Assembly (NCBI GenBank): GCA_049511335.1
Contig: JBEKYD010000006.1
Span: forward strand, 1 to 64,000
Direction: 5' to 3'
DNA from: JBEKYD01 sp049511335
Lineage (GTDB): Bacteria > Acidobacteriota > Terriglobia > Bryobacterales > Bryobacteraceae
DNA: 64,000 bases
Each line of letters starts with the position of its first letter. Position 1 is the stretch's first letter. Of the stretch, positions 1 to 8,439 are shown one piece after another. The translations under genes were made by a program, and so were the position numbers. The notes below the pieces were generated by a model that was not told the DNA's origin, made no database searches, and saw only the letters and a program-made list of their open reading frames with translations.

Positions 1-2
1 GC

Positions 3-1025
3 CAGTTGGTGTTCCCGTCGCAGTACCGCCGCGAGAAAGACATCCCCCGCCAGCCCGACTTGTTCGTCTCCTACACCTTCTGCGGCGAGTGGCAGAGCAT
101 CTGGACCACGCTGGTGGTGCGGCTCTGGTACAGCCAGGAGTTCGAACACCGCGAGTTGTGGCGCAACGCGGCCGAGTTTGCCTCCAGCCGCGGGCACCTT
201 CTGGGCTTGAAGATCGACAACCGCCAGGGCGAAGGCGAAGCGACGATCGGCCTCTACTTCGACGTCCAGACGCCGGATGAGCTGAAGGTGATCTTCATCG
301 AGTACGTTCACCGGCACCTGGCCCGGTACGGCTGCGAAGTACGGCGCAACCGGCGTTACGTGTGCGCGGCATGCGGCACGCCCGTCACCGATCTGGCCGC
401 GGTGCGCAGGCGATTCGAGGCCGGCAAGGGTTTCATCACCTGCCAAAACTGCGACGAACGGGTGCTGCTGATCGACTTCATCGAGCAGAGGCTGAAGAGC
501 GACCCGGTAGCGCGGAAGATTCTGGGCATGGAAGAAACCGCCACGCGGCAGCTCGACGCCCAGGCGCTGGAGCAGATCCTGATCGGCCACGTGCAGGCGA
601 TCGCCGGCGAGGCCAACCAGATTTTCCGCGAGCTGACGAAATTCGACTACGGCATCGACGGCGAAATCGAGTTCAAGGACAACGACGGCAACCCCAGCGG
701 CAAGAAAGTCTACGTCCAGCTCAAGAGCGGCAATTCCTACCTGCGGACGCGGCAGCGCGACGGCCGCGAAATCTTCGATGCGAAGGACGAGCGGCATCTC
801 GACTACTGGATCTCGCAACCGGTCGACGTCTATCTGGTCATCCGCCAGACGGACGAACGAACCGGCGCGCAATCCATCCGCTGGATGAACGTCACCCGGT
901 ATCTCAAGAACCGGCCCGACAAGCAGAGCCGCCAAATCGTCTTCGACGGCCAGCCTTTGACGATGGAAGCGGTGTGGAGAGTGCGCGACGAATTCTTTCC
1001 GGCTCCGCGTGGCAGAAAGCGGTAG
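3..1025 (+). CDS. C-terminal part of a ROCO/COR-like protein fused to a DUF4365 domain (5' end outside window)
   Basis: The reading frame is open to the left edge, so this is the 3' end of a larger gene. The first ~110 residues read like the end of a bacterial COR region (VFPSQYRRE, then YTFCGEWQSIW, then YVHRHLARY). A zinc-ribbon-like segment with two Cys pairs follows (CAACGTPV near residue 120, CQNCDERV near 145). The last ~140 residues resemble DUF4365: an FDYGIDGEIEF strand followed by VYVQLKSG, that is, the D...(E/Q)xK core of PD-(D/E)XK nuclease folds. ROCO proteins are GTPases that often carry leucine-rich repeats; those parts, if present, lie off-window. A GTPase/STAND-like sensor joined to a nuclease-like effector would suit conflict or defence, but this is inference. 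The ribbon and DUF4365 assignments are firmer than the ROCO one. Confidence 0.7.
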   Translation, partial: QLVFPSQYRREKDIPRQPDLFVSYTFCGEWQSIWTTLVVRLWYSQEFEHRELWRNAAEFASSRGHLLGLKIDNRQGEGEATIGLYFDVQTPDELKVIFIEYVHRHLARYGCEVRRNRRYVCAACGTPVTDLAAVRRRFEAGKGFITCQNCDERVLLIDFIEQRLKSDPVARKILGMEETATRQLDAQALEQILIGHVQAIAGEANQIFRELTKFDYGIDGEIEFKDNDGNPSGKKVYVQLKSGNSYLRTRQRDGREIFDAKDERHLDYWISQPVDVYLVIRQTDERTGAQSIRWMNVTRYLKNRPDKQSRQIVFDGQPLTMEAVWRVRDEFFPAPRGRKR

Positions 1026-1059
1026 AGGGTCGAAGGCCCGTCTCGCGTGTGCCCATGGC

Positions 1060-1875
1060 TTACTGCCGCTCGAGGCTTAGCCGCCACGGCTGGCCGGCTA
1101 GGAATAGCGATCCATCCAGAGCTTCGCCGCGCGCGGAAAGCGGGATGGTGAATTGCTTTCCCGCGGCGCGCTCGGAAACACGCACTTCGCTCGCCAGCGC
1201 GCCCTCGATCAGGTATTCGCTATTGAAGTGCATCAACTTTCCGAACCAGCTCCGGTTGCGAACGATGCGGGCTTCGGTGATGCCAATTCCTCCGACCTGC
1301 CCGGTGACGGCAGCGTCGGCGTGGATGGTCAGGACTACCGCGGTGCCGGCCGGAGTTGCACGCCAGGTTCCCACCAGATCGGCGGATGGAGAAAGCGCAG
1401 GAGTCATCAGCGGCGGCCGCACGAAGATCTCGTTGGCGCAGAGAAGAAGGAATAACGCCAGAAGCGCCAGAAGACCCAAAACCACGGTCCGCGACAAGCG
1501 CCAGGGAGCAAGTCCCGCGGGTGCGTCGGTCCGGAGCCGCTCCCAGCAGAGGATGTGGACGATCGCCACCAGCGCCGGAAGCCAGAAGGCCCACATTCTG
1601 AGATGTTCGCGGCCGATCGCCACCAGAAGCGCAAACCCCGCCACGCTCACCATGCCGCCCAAACCCTCCCACTTCCAAGCCAGCAACAGGCCCACGGTGA
1701 GGCCCGCCATGCCGAGAAACGAGAGTTTTTCGCTAGCCGTGAGTTGGGAAACCGCGGGCATTCCTTCGCCCACAAGTAGGGCGAGGAACAGGAGAACTAT
1801 GAGCGTCCCCAGGATGCGCGCCGTCCAGCGGCCCATTACGGCGATCCGCCAGGACGCGTTTGCCAAGGCAGCCAT
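1060..1875 (-). CDS. Polytopic membrane protein with a C-terminal soluble domain, function unknown
   Basis: The protein has 271 residues. Hydrophobic segments lie near residues 20-40 (ILGTLIVLLFLALLV), 52-65, 74-86 and 92-108, and another at about 128-147 (VVLGLLALLALFLLL). About 120 residues follow that are predicted to be soluble and beta-rich, containing SADLVGTWRATPAGTAVVL, which looks like a small barrel or lipocalin-like start. The N-terminal membrane part resembles small uncharacterised four-helix families (DUF7670-like) common in Acidobacteria. It converges with the ROCO-like gene and is divergent from the GNAT gene. No catalytic motif was recognised and function is unknown. Confidence 0.6.
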   Translation of the reverse strand: MAALANASWRIAVMGRWTARILGTLIVLLFLALLVGEGMPAVSQLTASEKLSFLGMAGLTVGLLLAWKWEGLGGMVSVAGFALLVAIGREHLRMWAFWLPALVAIVHILCWERLRTDAPAGLAPWRLSRTVVLGLLALLALFLLLCANEIFVRPPLMTPALSPSADLVGTWRATPAGTAVVLTIHADAAVTGQVGGIGITEARIVRNRSWFGKLMHFNSEYLIEGALASEVRVSERAAGKQFTIPLSARGEALDGSLFLAGQPWRLSLERQ

Positions 1876-1946
1876 ACGGGAATACTGGCATATTCAGGTT
1901 TGAATAGCAAAATTTGCGCCTATACTCGGGAAGGAGGCCGCGGGCG

Positions 1947-2471
1947 ATGGTCAAACTGCGTGCACTGGAATCGGCCGATCTCGACGCCGTCCATGCGCTG
2001 GTCTCGCGAATGGACGTGGTGCGGTACATGCTCTTGCCGCTATGCTCGCGGGAGCAAAGCGAGGAATTCCTTCGCAATTCGATGATCGAGTCACCGTCCG
2101 ATCCCTGGAGATCGATCGTACGAGCCATCGTCGAATGCCCCAGCGGTAATCTCGTGGGGCTGTGCGGCGTGGTCATTCTGCGGGGCTCCGAAGAAGGCGA
2201 GATTTGGTACCTGGTTCAGCCCGAAGCGTGGGGCAAGGGAATCGCCACGGACGCGTCCCGGCAAATCGTCGGCTTCGGTTTCGGCCAGCTCGGCCTGCAC
2301 CGCATCTGGGCAACCTGTCTTCCCGAGAATCCCGCATCCGCACGCGTGCTGGAAAAGGTGGGCATGCGAAAGGAAGGCTTCCTGGTCGGGCACCTGAAGA
2401 TTCACGGAGAATGGAAGAGCTGTTCTCTATACGCGATGCTCGCCGAAGAGTGGAGCTCGGATCCCGCTTAG
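1947..2471 (+). CDS. GNAT family N-acetyltransferase (RimJ/RimL-like)
   Basis: This is a 174-residue acetyltransferase of the RimJ/RimL type, which transfers acetyl from acetyl-CoA to protein N-termini or small amines. The acetyl-CoA binding region is visible as VQPEAWGKGIATDASRQIV (the Q/RxxGxG/A loop). It is followed by HRIWATCLPENPASARVLEK, the classic motif B (NxxSxrvleKxGF) ending in VGMRKEG. The start at 1947 is chosen because AAGGAGG lies 9 bases upstream; an earlier in-frame start at 1914 would bury that ribosome-binding site in coding sequence. A REP-like hairpin pair follows the stop directly. The substrate cannot be inferred. Confidence 0.85.
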   Translation: MVKLRALESADLDAVHALVSRMDVVRYMLLPLCSREQSEEFLRNSMIESPSDPWRSIVRAIVECPSGNLVGLCGVVILRGSEEGEIWYLVQPEAWGKGIATDASRQIVGFGFGQLGLHRIWATCLPENPASARVLEKVGMRKEGFLVGHLKIHGEWKSCSLYAMLAEEWSSDPA

Positions 2472-2474
2472 CGG

Positions 2475-2551
2475 TGGGACAGACCATCGTTCTTCGTGGT
2501 CTGTCAGGCCCCCGCCAGTCGACAGACGACAGAAAACGATCGTCTGTCCCA
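2475..2551. repeat. REP-like doublet: two tandem hairpins arranged as an inverted pair
   Basis: Two hairpins stand head to head. The first is GACAGACCA (2478-2486) pairing with TGGTCTGTC (2497-2505) around a 10-base loop. The second is GACAGACGA (2521-2529) pairing with TCGTCTGTC (2540-2548), also with a 10-base loop. The two 31-base halves are also inverted copies of each other (26 of 31 match). The unit lies between the convergent GNAT and hoxH genes, the usual home of REP/BIME units, and may also act as a bidirectional terminator, though no T-tract is present. Confidence 0.75.
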
Positions 2552-2574
2552 TCGGAATATTACAGTGCCGGAGT

Positions 2575-3996
2575 CTAACCGCCGGTACGCCTATCCAGCA
2601 CGCTTCCATCCGCGCCGATGAGCACCACCTCAAAATCGAGCGTGCCATCGGCGTGGGTGGAACAGCTCAGGCACGGGTCGTAGGCGCGCACTACCGCGGA
2701 GACGCGATTCAGCATGCCCTCTTCGATTTCGGCGCCGTGAACGAAATGCCGCGCTACTTCCCCGACGCTGCGGTTCATGGCCAGGCTGTTGTGCCCGGTG
2801 GCGACGATCAGGTTCGCCCAGCGAACGGCGCCGTTTTCGTCCACCTTATAGTGATGGATCAGCACACCGCGCGGCGCTTCGATCATGCCCACGCCTTCCT
2901 GGCGGTTGACGGCTGCGTGCGAGCGCACGTGGGTATCGCAGATAGCGGGGTCGGCCAGCAGCACTTCCATCTTTTCGAGCGCGTGAACCAGCTCGATCAA
3001 ACGGGCGTAGTGATAATGGAACGAGCCGTGGACCACGGGTCCGAAACGCTGGCGGAATTCGGCGAGTTTGAGGTCCGCTTGCGGCGTGCCCAGCGTCTCC
3101 GCCACGTTCAGCCGCGCCAGCGGCCCCACCCGGTACTCGCCGCCGGGAAAGCCCAACGGCTTATAGTAAGGCGACTTGAGATAGGAACCGCGCTGCGATG
3201 CCTCGCCGATCACGCTGGCATAATGCGCTGCGGGAATGTCTTGCGCCACCGTCCCGCCATCCGCATCCTTGAATTGCAGCAGGCCGTCGTACCAATCGAG
3301 CGCTCCGTTGCGGCCGACTAATCCGGCGTACAAAGTCGCGGCGGAGCCGAAGTGGGCGATCTCTTCGGCATAGCGGTCGAGCAGGCCCTCAAATTGTTCC
3401 AGCGTGTGGCTGGCGAGGGCGCGCGCCTCGGGCAAGCCGGCCAGGATCCGCTCCCGCGCCGCCGTGCCCAGAGGCGCATTGACGCCGCCCGCTACGATCC
3501 ACGACGAGTGGATCCGCTCCCCGGCCAGGGCTTCGATGGCGTCCTGCCCGAACTTGCGCAACGCCACGCCTGCGCGCGCGGTTTGCGGATCGGCATCGAT
3601 CAAGCCGAAGACATTGCGGCGCGCCGGATCGGAATCGAAACCCAGCAACAGGTCGGGAGCGGACAGATAGAAGAAACTCAGCGCGTGCGACTGCGCCATC
3701 TGCGCGCAATGCACCAGTTCCCGCAGCTTGACGCCGGCCTCCGGCGGCGTCACCGCCATGATCGTATCGCAAGCTTTGGCCGACGCCAGCAGATGGCTGA
3801 TGGGGCAGATGCCGCAAATCCGCGCGGTGATCGACGGCATCTCGTAGAACGGCCGGCCCTCGACGAACTTTTCGAATCCGCGGACCTGGGTGACGTGCAA
3901 TTGCGTGTCGGCGACGCTTCCCTTGTCATCGAGGTAGATATCGATCTTGGCGTGCCCCTCGATGCGGGTGACGGGATTGATGGTGACTTTGCGCAT
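2575..3996 (-). CDS. hoxH: [NiFe] hydrogenase large subunit, group 3 (HoxH-like)
   Basis: This is the catalytic subunit of a soluble bidirectional hydrogenase, 473 residues. The N-terminal nickel-ligand motif is RICGICPISH (about 61-70) and the C-terminal pair is DPCLSCSTH (about 440-448), so all four Cys ligands are present. Twenty-five residues follow the last ligand; this matches the tail that a maturation endopeptidase removes in group 3 enzymes. The start MRKVTINPVTRIEGHAKI is typical (TRIEGH contacts the active site). It is the last gene of the leftward hoxEFUYH operon. No hyp maturation genes or hoxW protease gene are in the window, so maturation must be encoded elsewhere. Confidence 0.95.
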   Translation of the reverse strand: MRKVTINPVTRIEGHAKIDIYLDDKGSVADTQLHVTQVRGFEKFVEGRPFYEMPSITARICGICPISHLLASAKACDTIMAVTPPEAGVKLRELVHCAQMAQSHALSFFYLSAPDLLLGFDSDPARRNVFGLIDADPQTARAGVALRKFGQDAIEALAGERIHSSWIVAGGVNAPLGTAARERILAGLPEARALASHTLEQFEGLLDRYAEEIAHFGSAATLYAGLVGRNGALDWYDGLLQFKDADGGTVAQDIPAAHYASVIGEASQRGSYLKSPYYKPLGFPGGEYRVGPLARLNVAETLGTPQADLKLAEFRQRFGPVVHGSFHYHYARLIELVHALEKMEVLLADPAICDTHVRSHAAVNRQEGVGMIEAPRGVLIHHYKVDENGAVRWANLIVATGHNSLAMNRSVGEVARHFVHGAEIEEGMLNRVSAVVRAYDPCLSCSTHADGTLDFEVVLIGADGSVLDRRTGG

Positions 3997-4008
3997 GGCC
4001 GCTCCCGG

Positions 4009-4539
4009 TTATCCGAACTTCACTTTCGAGCGCAGGTCCGGCATGCGCCCATCTAACAACTCGTTGAGCACAAAGCCGATGGCTTTCGCCGAGGGCGGGC
4101 AGCCGGGCACATGCAGGTCCACTTTGACGAACTCGTGGACCGGTACAGCTTGGCGCAAAAGGGCCGGCACGCCTTCGCTGGGCACCACGCGGTTGGCCTG
4201 CGCGCCTTCCACGTAGATCCGCTCCAGCAGCTTGCGCGCCGGCATCTGGTTGCGGAGCGCGGAAATGTTCCCCGCCACGGCGCAATCGCCCAGCGAGACC
4301 ACCAGCCGGCTGCGCTGGCGCACGGCGCGGATCTTTTCCAGGTCCTCCTGCGAGCTGACCCCGCCTTCCACCAGCGTCACGTCCACCTGCTTGGGAAATT
4401 CCTGCGCGTCCACCAGCGGCCCATAAACCAGGTCGGCGCGCCGGGCCACGTTCAGAATCGCCTCATCGATATCCAGGGCCGACATGTGGCAGCCCGAACA
4501 GCCATCCAGCCACACGGTTGCCAGTCGCACTTTTTTCAT
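4009..4539 (-). CDS. hoxY: [NiFe] hydrogenase small subunit (HoxY-like)
   Basis: HoxY carries the proximal [4Fe-4S] cluster that passes electrons between the NiFe site and the diaphorase module. In its 176 residues the ligands appear as GCSGCH (Cys14, Cys17), GDCAVAGN and HVPGCPPSA. It lacks the long C-terminal domain and Tat signal of membrane-bound uptake hydrogenases, as expected for the short group 3d type. The start MKKVRLATVWL at 4539 is chosen because ATGA overlaps the hoxU stop (4536-4539). An upstream in-frame start would only add hoxU shadow sequence. It lies 12 bases before hoxH. Confidence 0.93.
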   Translation of the reverse strand: MKKVRLATVWLDGCSGCHMSALDIDEAILNVARRADLVYGPLVDAQEFPKQVDVTLVEGGVSSQEDLEKIRAVRQRSRLVVSLGDCAVAGNISALRNQMPARKLLERIYVEGAQANRVVPSEGVPALLRQAVPVHEFVKVDLHVPGCPPSAKAIGFVLNELLDGRMPDLRSKVKFG

Positions 4540-5261
4540 ACGTGAACTCCGCGCCGGGCGGCCAGGCGCCTGATACTGCGGTCCTGCTTGACCATTTCCT
4601 CCACGCCGAAGCCTTTCTCGGCCAGCGCGCCAGTGGGGCACACCTGCACGCATTTGCCGCAAGTGGTGCAGCTTCGCGACTCGCCCCACGGCCGGTTCAT
4701 ATCGGAAACGATCATCGAGTGGCTACCGCGCCCGCTCACGTCCCATACGCGCGCGCCTTCCACTTCCGCGCACACGCGCACGCAGCGCGTACACAGAATG
4801 CAGCGATTGTGGTCCAGCACGTACCGCTCGTGGGACGCATCCACCGACATTTTGGGAAATGAATATGGATAGCGCACCCAGGTGACGCCCAGCCGCTGCG
4901 CTATATTCTGCAATTCGCAATGGTTGTTGGAGACGCAGACGGCGCACTGGTGATTGCGCGCCGAGAACAGAAATTCGAGCGCCATGCGGCGGTATTGGGT
5001 CAGCTTTTCAGAGTTGGTGGTGACGCTCATGCCGTCCTGCGCCGGCGTCGTACAGGCCGGCAGCAACCGGCCCACGCCCGAGACCTCCACGATGCACAGG
5101 CGGCAGCCGCCCATCGGCGAGAGGTTTTCGAGCCAGCAGAGGGTGGGAATGAATTTGCCGCCGGCGCGGGCAACCTCCAGGATGGTCTGGCCCTCCCGCG
5201 CTGCCACGTACTCGCCGTCGATCCGTACCGAAATTTTTTCAGCCATGGTTTTGTCCGACAC
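4536..5261 (-). CDS. hoxU: NAD-reducing hydrogenase iron-sulfur subunit (HoxU-like)
   Basis: This is the electron-transfer subunit homologous to the N-terminal part of NuoG, 241 residues. In order: a plant-type [2Fe-2S] ferredoxin domain (PTLCW, then MGGCRLC, then LLPAC), the His-Cys3 [4Fe-4S] site HQCAVCVSNNHC near residues 102-113, and two 4Fe-4S ferredoxin motifs (CILCTRCVRVC and CTTCGKCVQVCPTG). All expected ligands are visible. It sits 10 bases downstream of the hoxF-like gene and overlaps hoxY by four bases, which implies translational coupling. It connects the flavin subunit to HoxY. Confidence 0.93.
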   Translation of the reverse strand: MSDKTMAEKISVRIDGEYVAAREGQTILEVARAGGKFIPTLCWLENLSPMGGCRLCIVEVSGVGRLLPACTTPAQDGMSVTTNSEKLTQYRRMALEFLFSARNHQCAVCVSNNHCELQNIAQRLGVTWVRYPYSFPKMSVDASHERYVLDHNRCILCTRCVRVCAEVEGARVWDVSGRGSHSMIVSDMNRPWGESRSCTTCGKCVQVCPTGALAEKGFGVEEMVKQDRSIRRLAARRGVHV

Positions 5262-5271
5262 GCCGTGTCTC

Positions 5272-8200
5272 CTAGTGGTGGTGGTCGCGGAGGTCGCAGC
5301 GCAGGCAACGCGCCGCTTCCTCCAGCGCCTCTTCGGCCGTAATCCCGACCACCGCTTCGTCGAAATTCTCCACCCGCTCGGCCGCCGGCAAGTCGTGGGC
5401 GCGATGGCGCGGACCGGGCTCGGGTTCGTCGGGAGTCTCGGTGCCGTACGGCAATTGCGCCGCGATGCGTTCCCATCGTCCGGGTCCCATGACGCGAGCG
5501 TCGATCATGCGCGCGGCCTTTTTGCCGTAGCCCATGGCGTTGGAAACGTTGGACGCTCCGGAGATGAGGTCGCCGCCGGCATAGAACTTGCTGCGGCTGG
5601 TTTCGAGCGTGTAGCGGTCCACTTCCACGGTGCCGTCCTCGCGGATGCGGAAGCCGGAGGCGCGGGCGAAATCCTTATCTACCGCTTCGCCCACGGCCAG
5701 AATGACGGTATCGCACTCCAGGCGGCGGATCTCTTCGGTAGGAATCGGCCGCCGCCGCCCGGAGGCGTCGAACTCGCCCAGCGTGGTGCGGACCACTTCG
5801 ATGGCCTTCACGTTGCCCTGCTCGTCGCCGACAATGCGGTGCGGCGTGGCCAGAAACCGGAACCGGACTCCTTCCTCTTCGGCGGCGTCGGTTTCTTCCC
5901 GAATCGCGGGCATATCCTTCCGCTCGCGGCGATAGACGATGGTCACGTCGGCTCCCATGCGGCGCGCCGTGCGGGCCGAATCGACGGCCGCGTTTCCACC
6001 GCCCACCACCACCACTTTCTGCCCCAGCGGGGTAGGCTCGCCTTTGGCGATCGATTCCAGAAAGAGCAGCGCCGGCAGGACGCCTTTCGATTCCGTGCCC
6101 GCCAGGTACACCCAAGCCTCTTTCCAGGTGCCGATGGCCAGAAACACCGCGTTGTATTGGTTGTCCAGGTCGTTCAACGCAATGTCGGTTCCGACCGAAA
6201 CTCCGGTTACGATCTCGACGCCCATGCGGCGGATCAATTCCACCTCGCGGCGGATCACGTTCTTCGACAGGCGGTACTCGGGAATCGCGTACCGCAACAT
6301 GCCGCCCGGCTCGGGATGGGATTCGTAGATGGTCACTTGATGGCCCAGCAAGGCCAGGTAGAAAGCGGCCGTGAGCCCGGTCGGCCCGCCGCCCACGATG
6401 GCGATCTTGCGATCGGTCGGCGCGAGTTTCCGCGACGCGATGCGATCGGCTAGTTGGTCGAAGCGGTCCGAATCGAAGATCGAATCGGCGATGAAGCGGT
6501 GCACTTCCCGCATGTTGATGGCGCTATCGATGGCGCGCCGCCGGCAGCGGTCCTCGCAAGGGTGCTGGCAGACCCGGCCGGTGGAGGCGGGAAGCGGATT
6601 GTCGAGCACCACCGCTTCGAATGCGTCGTCGATCCGGCCTTCGTTGTAAAGCTGGAGGAAGCGCGGAATGTTCATGTGCAGCGGGCAACTGTTTTCACAA
6701 GGCGATAGCGCCAGCTCTTCGCACACGCCGGCGCGGCAACGTTTGGCGCGGATGTGGTCCTCGAACTCGTGCCGGAAATGCCGCATGGTGGTGAGCAGCG
6801 GATTGGGCGCGCTCTGGCCCAGGCCGCAGAGCGAGGTGTCGCGGACCATGCGGCCGATTTCGTCCAGCCGGTCGAGATCCGATTCCGCCGCGCGCCCGCG
6901 CGTGAATGCGTTCAAAATGCGCAGCGATTGGTCCAGCCCCACGCGGCACGGAATGCACTTGCCGCAGGATTCCGAATGCGTGAATTCGATGAAGTAGCGG
7001 GCCACGTCCACCATGCAGTTGTCTTCATCCATCACCACCATGCCGCCGGAACCCATGATGGACCCGAGCTGCGCCAGGGTTTCGTAGTCCACCGGGGTGT
7101 CGAACATCTCCTGTGGAATGCAGCCGCCGGAAGGCCCGCCGGTCTGCACGGCCTTCACCGGCTTGCCGCCGGTGCCGCCGTCGCCCACGTCGTAGATGAA
7201 GGTTTTGAGCGGCGTTCCCAGCGGCATTTCCACCAGGCCGGTGTTGTTCACCTTGCCCACCAGCGAAAAGACCTTGGTGCCGGCGCTCTTGGTGCTGCCG
7301 GTTTCGCTGAACCACGCCGGGCCCTTGGCGACAATGGGCGCGATGTTGAACCACGTCTCCACGTTGTTGATGTTGGTGGGCATTCCCCAGAGGCCTTTTT
7401 GGGCCGGGAACGGCGGGCGCGGCCGAGGCCTTCCGGCATAGCCTTCGAGCGACGCAATCAGCGCGGTTTCCTCGCCGCAAACGAAAGCGCCGGCGCCTTC
7501 CACCAGGCGAATGTCGAACTGGAACCCGCGCCCCATGATGTTGTCGCCCAGCGTGCCCGATTGGCGGGCCTGCTCGATGGCGCGGTTGAGCCGGTGCACC
7601 GCCAGCGGATACTCGGCGCGCACGTAGATAATTCCCTCGGTCGCGCCCATCACGTAGCCGCCGATGACCATTCCTTCCAGTAGAGAATGCGGATCGCTTT
7701 CGATCTCGTTGCGGTTCATGTAAGCGCCGGGGTCGCCTTCGTCGGCATTGCAGATGGCGTACTTGTGTTCCCCCACGGCCTTGCGCAGGAACTCCCATTT
7801 GAGGCCGGTGAGGAAACCGGCGCCGCCGCGGCCGCGCAGTTTGGCGGCCTTGATCTGCTCGATCACCAGCTCGGGATTGGCGTCGATCAGCACCTTATAT
7901 AAGGATTGGTAACCGCCCACGGCGATGTACTCCTCCACGTCGTCGGGGCTGATCAGGCCGCAATTTCGCAGCACGATCTTTTTCTGCGGCTTGAAGAACG
8001 GCACGTCCTGCCAGGAAGGGATTTTGGGAAAGCCGGTGCCGTACTGGATGTGGGCGGTGAGGTGGTCCCACTCTTCGATTTTGCAGAGAGCCAGGTCGTC
8101 GGGAACGGTTCCGGCGGCGATGCCGTCGAGAACGCGCCCGGCATCGCTCGAGCGAACGCGGCGCAGCACCACCAGCGGTTTGCCGGGAATGCGCACGTTC

Positions 8201-8439
8201 ACCAGCGGTTCCTCGGCGCAGAAACCGAAACAACCCACCGACACCAGTTTCACGTCGCGGCCTTGCTGGCCGATGGCTTCGGCGAAGGCATGGTAGACGG
8301 CTTCGGCGCCGTTGCCCGCGCCGCACGTGCCCATGCCGACTCCGATGCGCGGACGGTTGGGAACCAGCTTCGCCATGCCGGCTTCCCTCACCGCGCTGAA
8401 CGTGCCGATATCCTGAATTCGGGTCATGCCGCGGGTCAC
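5272..8439 (-). CDS. hoxF: HoxF-like diaphorase subunit fused to a GltD/NfnB-like FAD-NAD(P)H oxidoreductase
   Basis: At 1055 residues this is far longer than ordinary HoxF (~600). In order: a thioredoxin-like [2Fe-2S] domain (GVGMGTCGAGNGA, later GCFGFC; about 30-110); a NuoF-type FMN/NADH module (GRGGAGFLTGLKW near 203, CNADEGDPGAYMNRNE) with SLBB region and [4Fe-4S] site SESCGKCIPCRVG...CGLGQ near 510-560. A GltD-like Fe-S domain follows (CENSCPLHMNIPRF, then CQHPCEDRC; about 590-660). The last ~370 residues hold two dinucleotide folds (AIVGGGPTGLTAAFY for FAD, VVVVGGGNAAVDSAR for NAD(P)H) and end near EEAARCLRCD. The start is GTG at 8439 overlapping the hoxE stop; ATG at 8427 is an alternative. 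The extra module could give NADPH access or flavin-based bifurcation as in Nfn/Stn-type enzymes (inference). Confidence 0.93.
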   Translation of the reverse strand: MTRGMTRIQDIGTFSAVREAGMAKLVPNRPRIGVGMGTCGAGNGAEAVYHAFAEAIGQQGRDVKLVSVGCFGFCAEEPLVNVRIPGKPLVVLRRVRSSDAGRVLDGIAAGTVPDDLALCKIEEWDHLTAHIQYGTGFPKIPSWQDVPFFKPQKKIVLRNCGLISPDDVEEYIAVGGYQSLYKVLIDANPELVIEQIKAAKLRGRGGAGFLTGLKWEFLRKAVGEHKYAICNADEGDPGAYMNRNEIESDPHSLLEGMVIGGYVMGATEGIIYVRAEYPLAVHRLNRAIEQARQSGTLGDNIMGRGFQFDIRLVEGAGAFVCGEETALIASLEGYAGRPRPRPPFPAQKGLWGMPTNINNVETWFNIAPIVAKGPAWFSETGSTKSAGTKVFSLVGKVNNTGLVEMPLGTPLKTFIYDVGDGGTGGKPVKAVQTGGPSGGCIPQEMFDTPVDYETLAQLGSIMGSGGMVVMDEDNCMVDVARYFIEFTHSESCGKCIPCRVGLDQSLRILNAFTRGRAAESDLDRLDEIGRMVRDTSLCGLGQSAPNPLLTTMRHFRHEFEDHIRAKRCRAGVCEELALSPCENSCPLHMNIPRFLQLYNEGRIDDAFEAVVLDNPLPASTGRVCQHPCEDRCRRRAIDSAINMREVHRFIADSIFDSDRFDQLADRIASRKLAPTDRKIAIVGGGPTGLTAAFYLALLGHQVTIYESHPEPGGMLRYAIPEYRLSKNVIRREVELIRRMGVEIVTGVSVGTDIALNDLDNQYNAVFLAIGTWKEAWVYLAGTESKGVLPALLFLESIAKGEPTPLGQKVVVVGGGNAAVDSARTARRMGADVTIVYRRERKDMPAIREETDAAEEEGVRFRFLATPHRIVGDEQGNVKAIEVVRTTLGEFDASGRRRPIPTEEIRRLECDTVILAVGEAVDKDFARASGFRIREDGTVEVDRYTLETSRSKFYAGGDLISGASNVSNAMGYGKKAARMIDARVMGPGRWERIAAQLPYGTETPDEPEPGPRHRAHDLPAAERVENFDEAVVGITAEEALEEAARCLRCDLRDHHH

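Noticed and set aside
362..1903. 513-codon plus-strand frame overlapping the ROCO-like end and the membrane protein
   Set aside because: Shifted-frame shadow crossing two genes on opposite strands; Arg-rich with no motifs.
4954..6453. Long open frame (499 codons) on the plus strand opposite the HoxF-like gene
   Set aside because: Antisense shadow of a clearly conserved gene; Arg/His-rich composition, no family resemblance.
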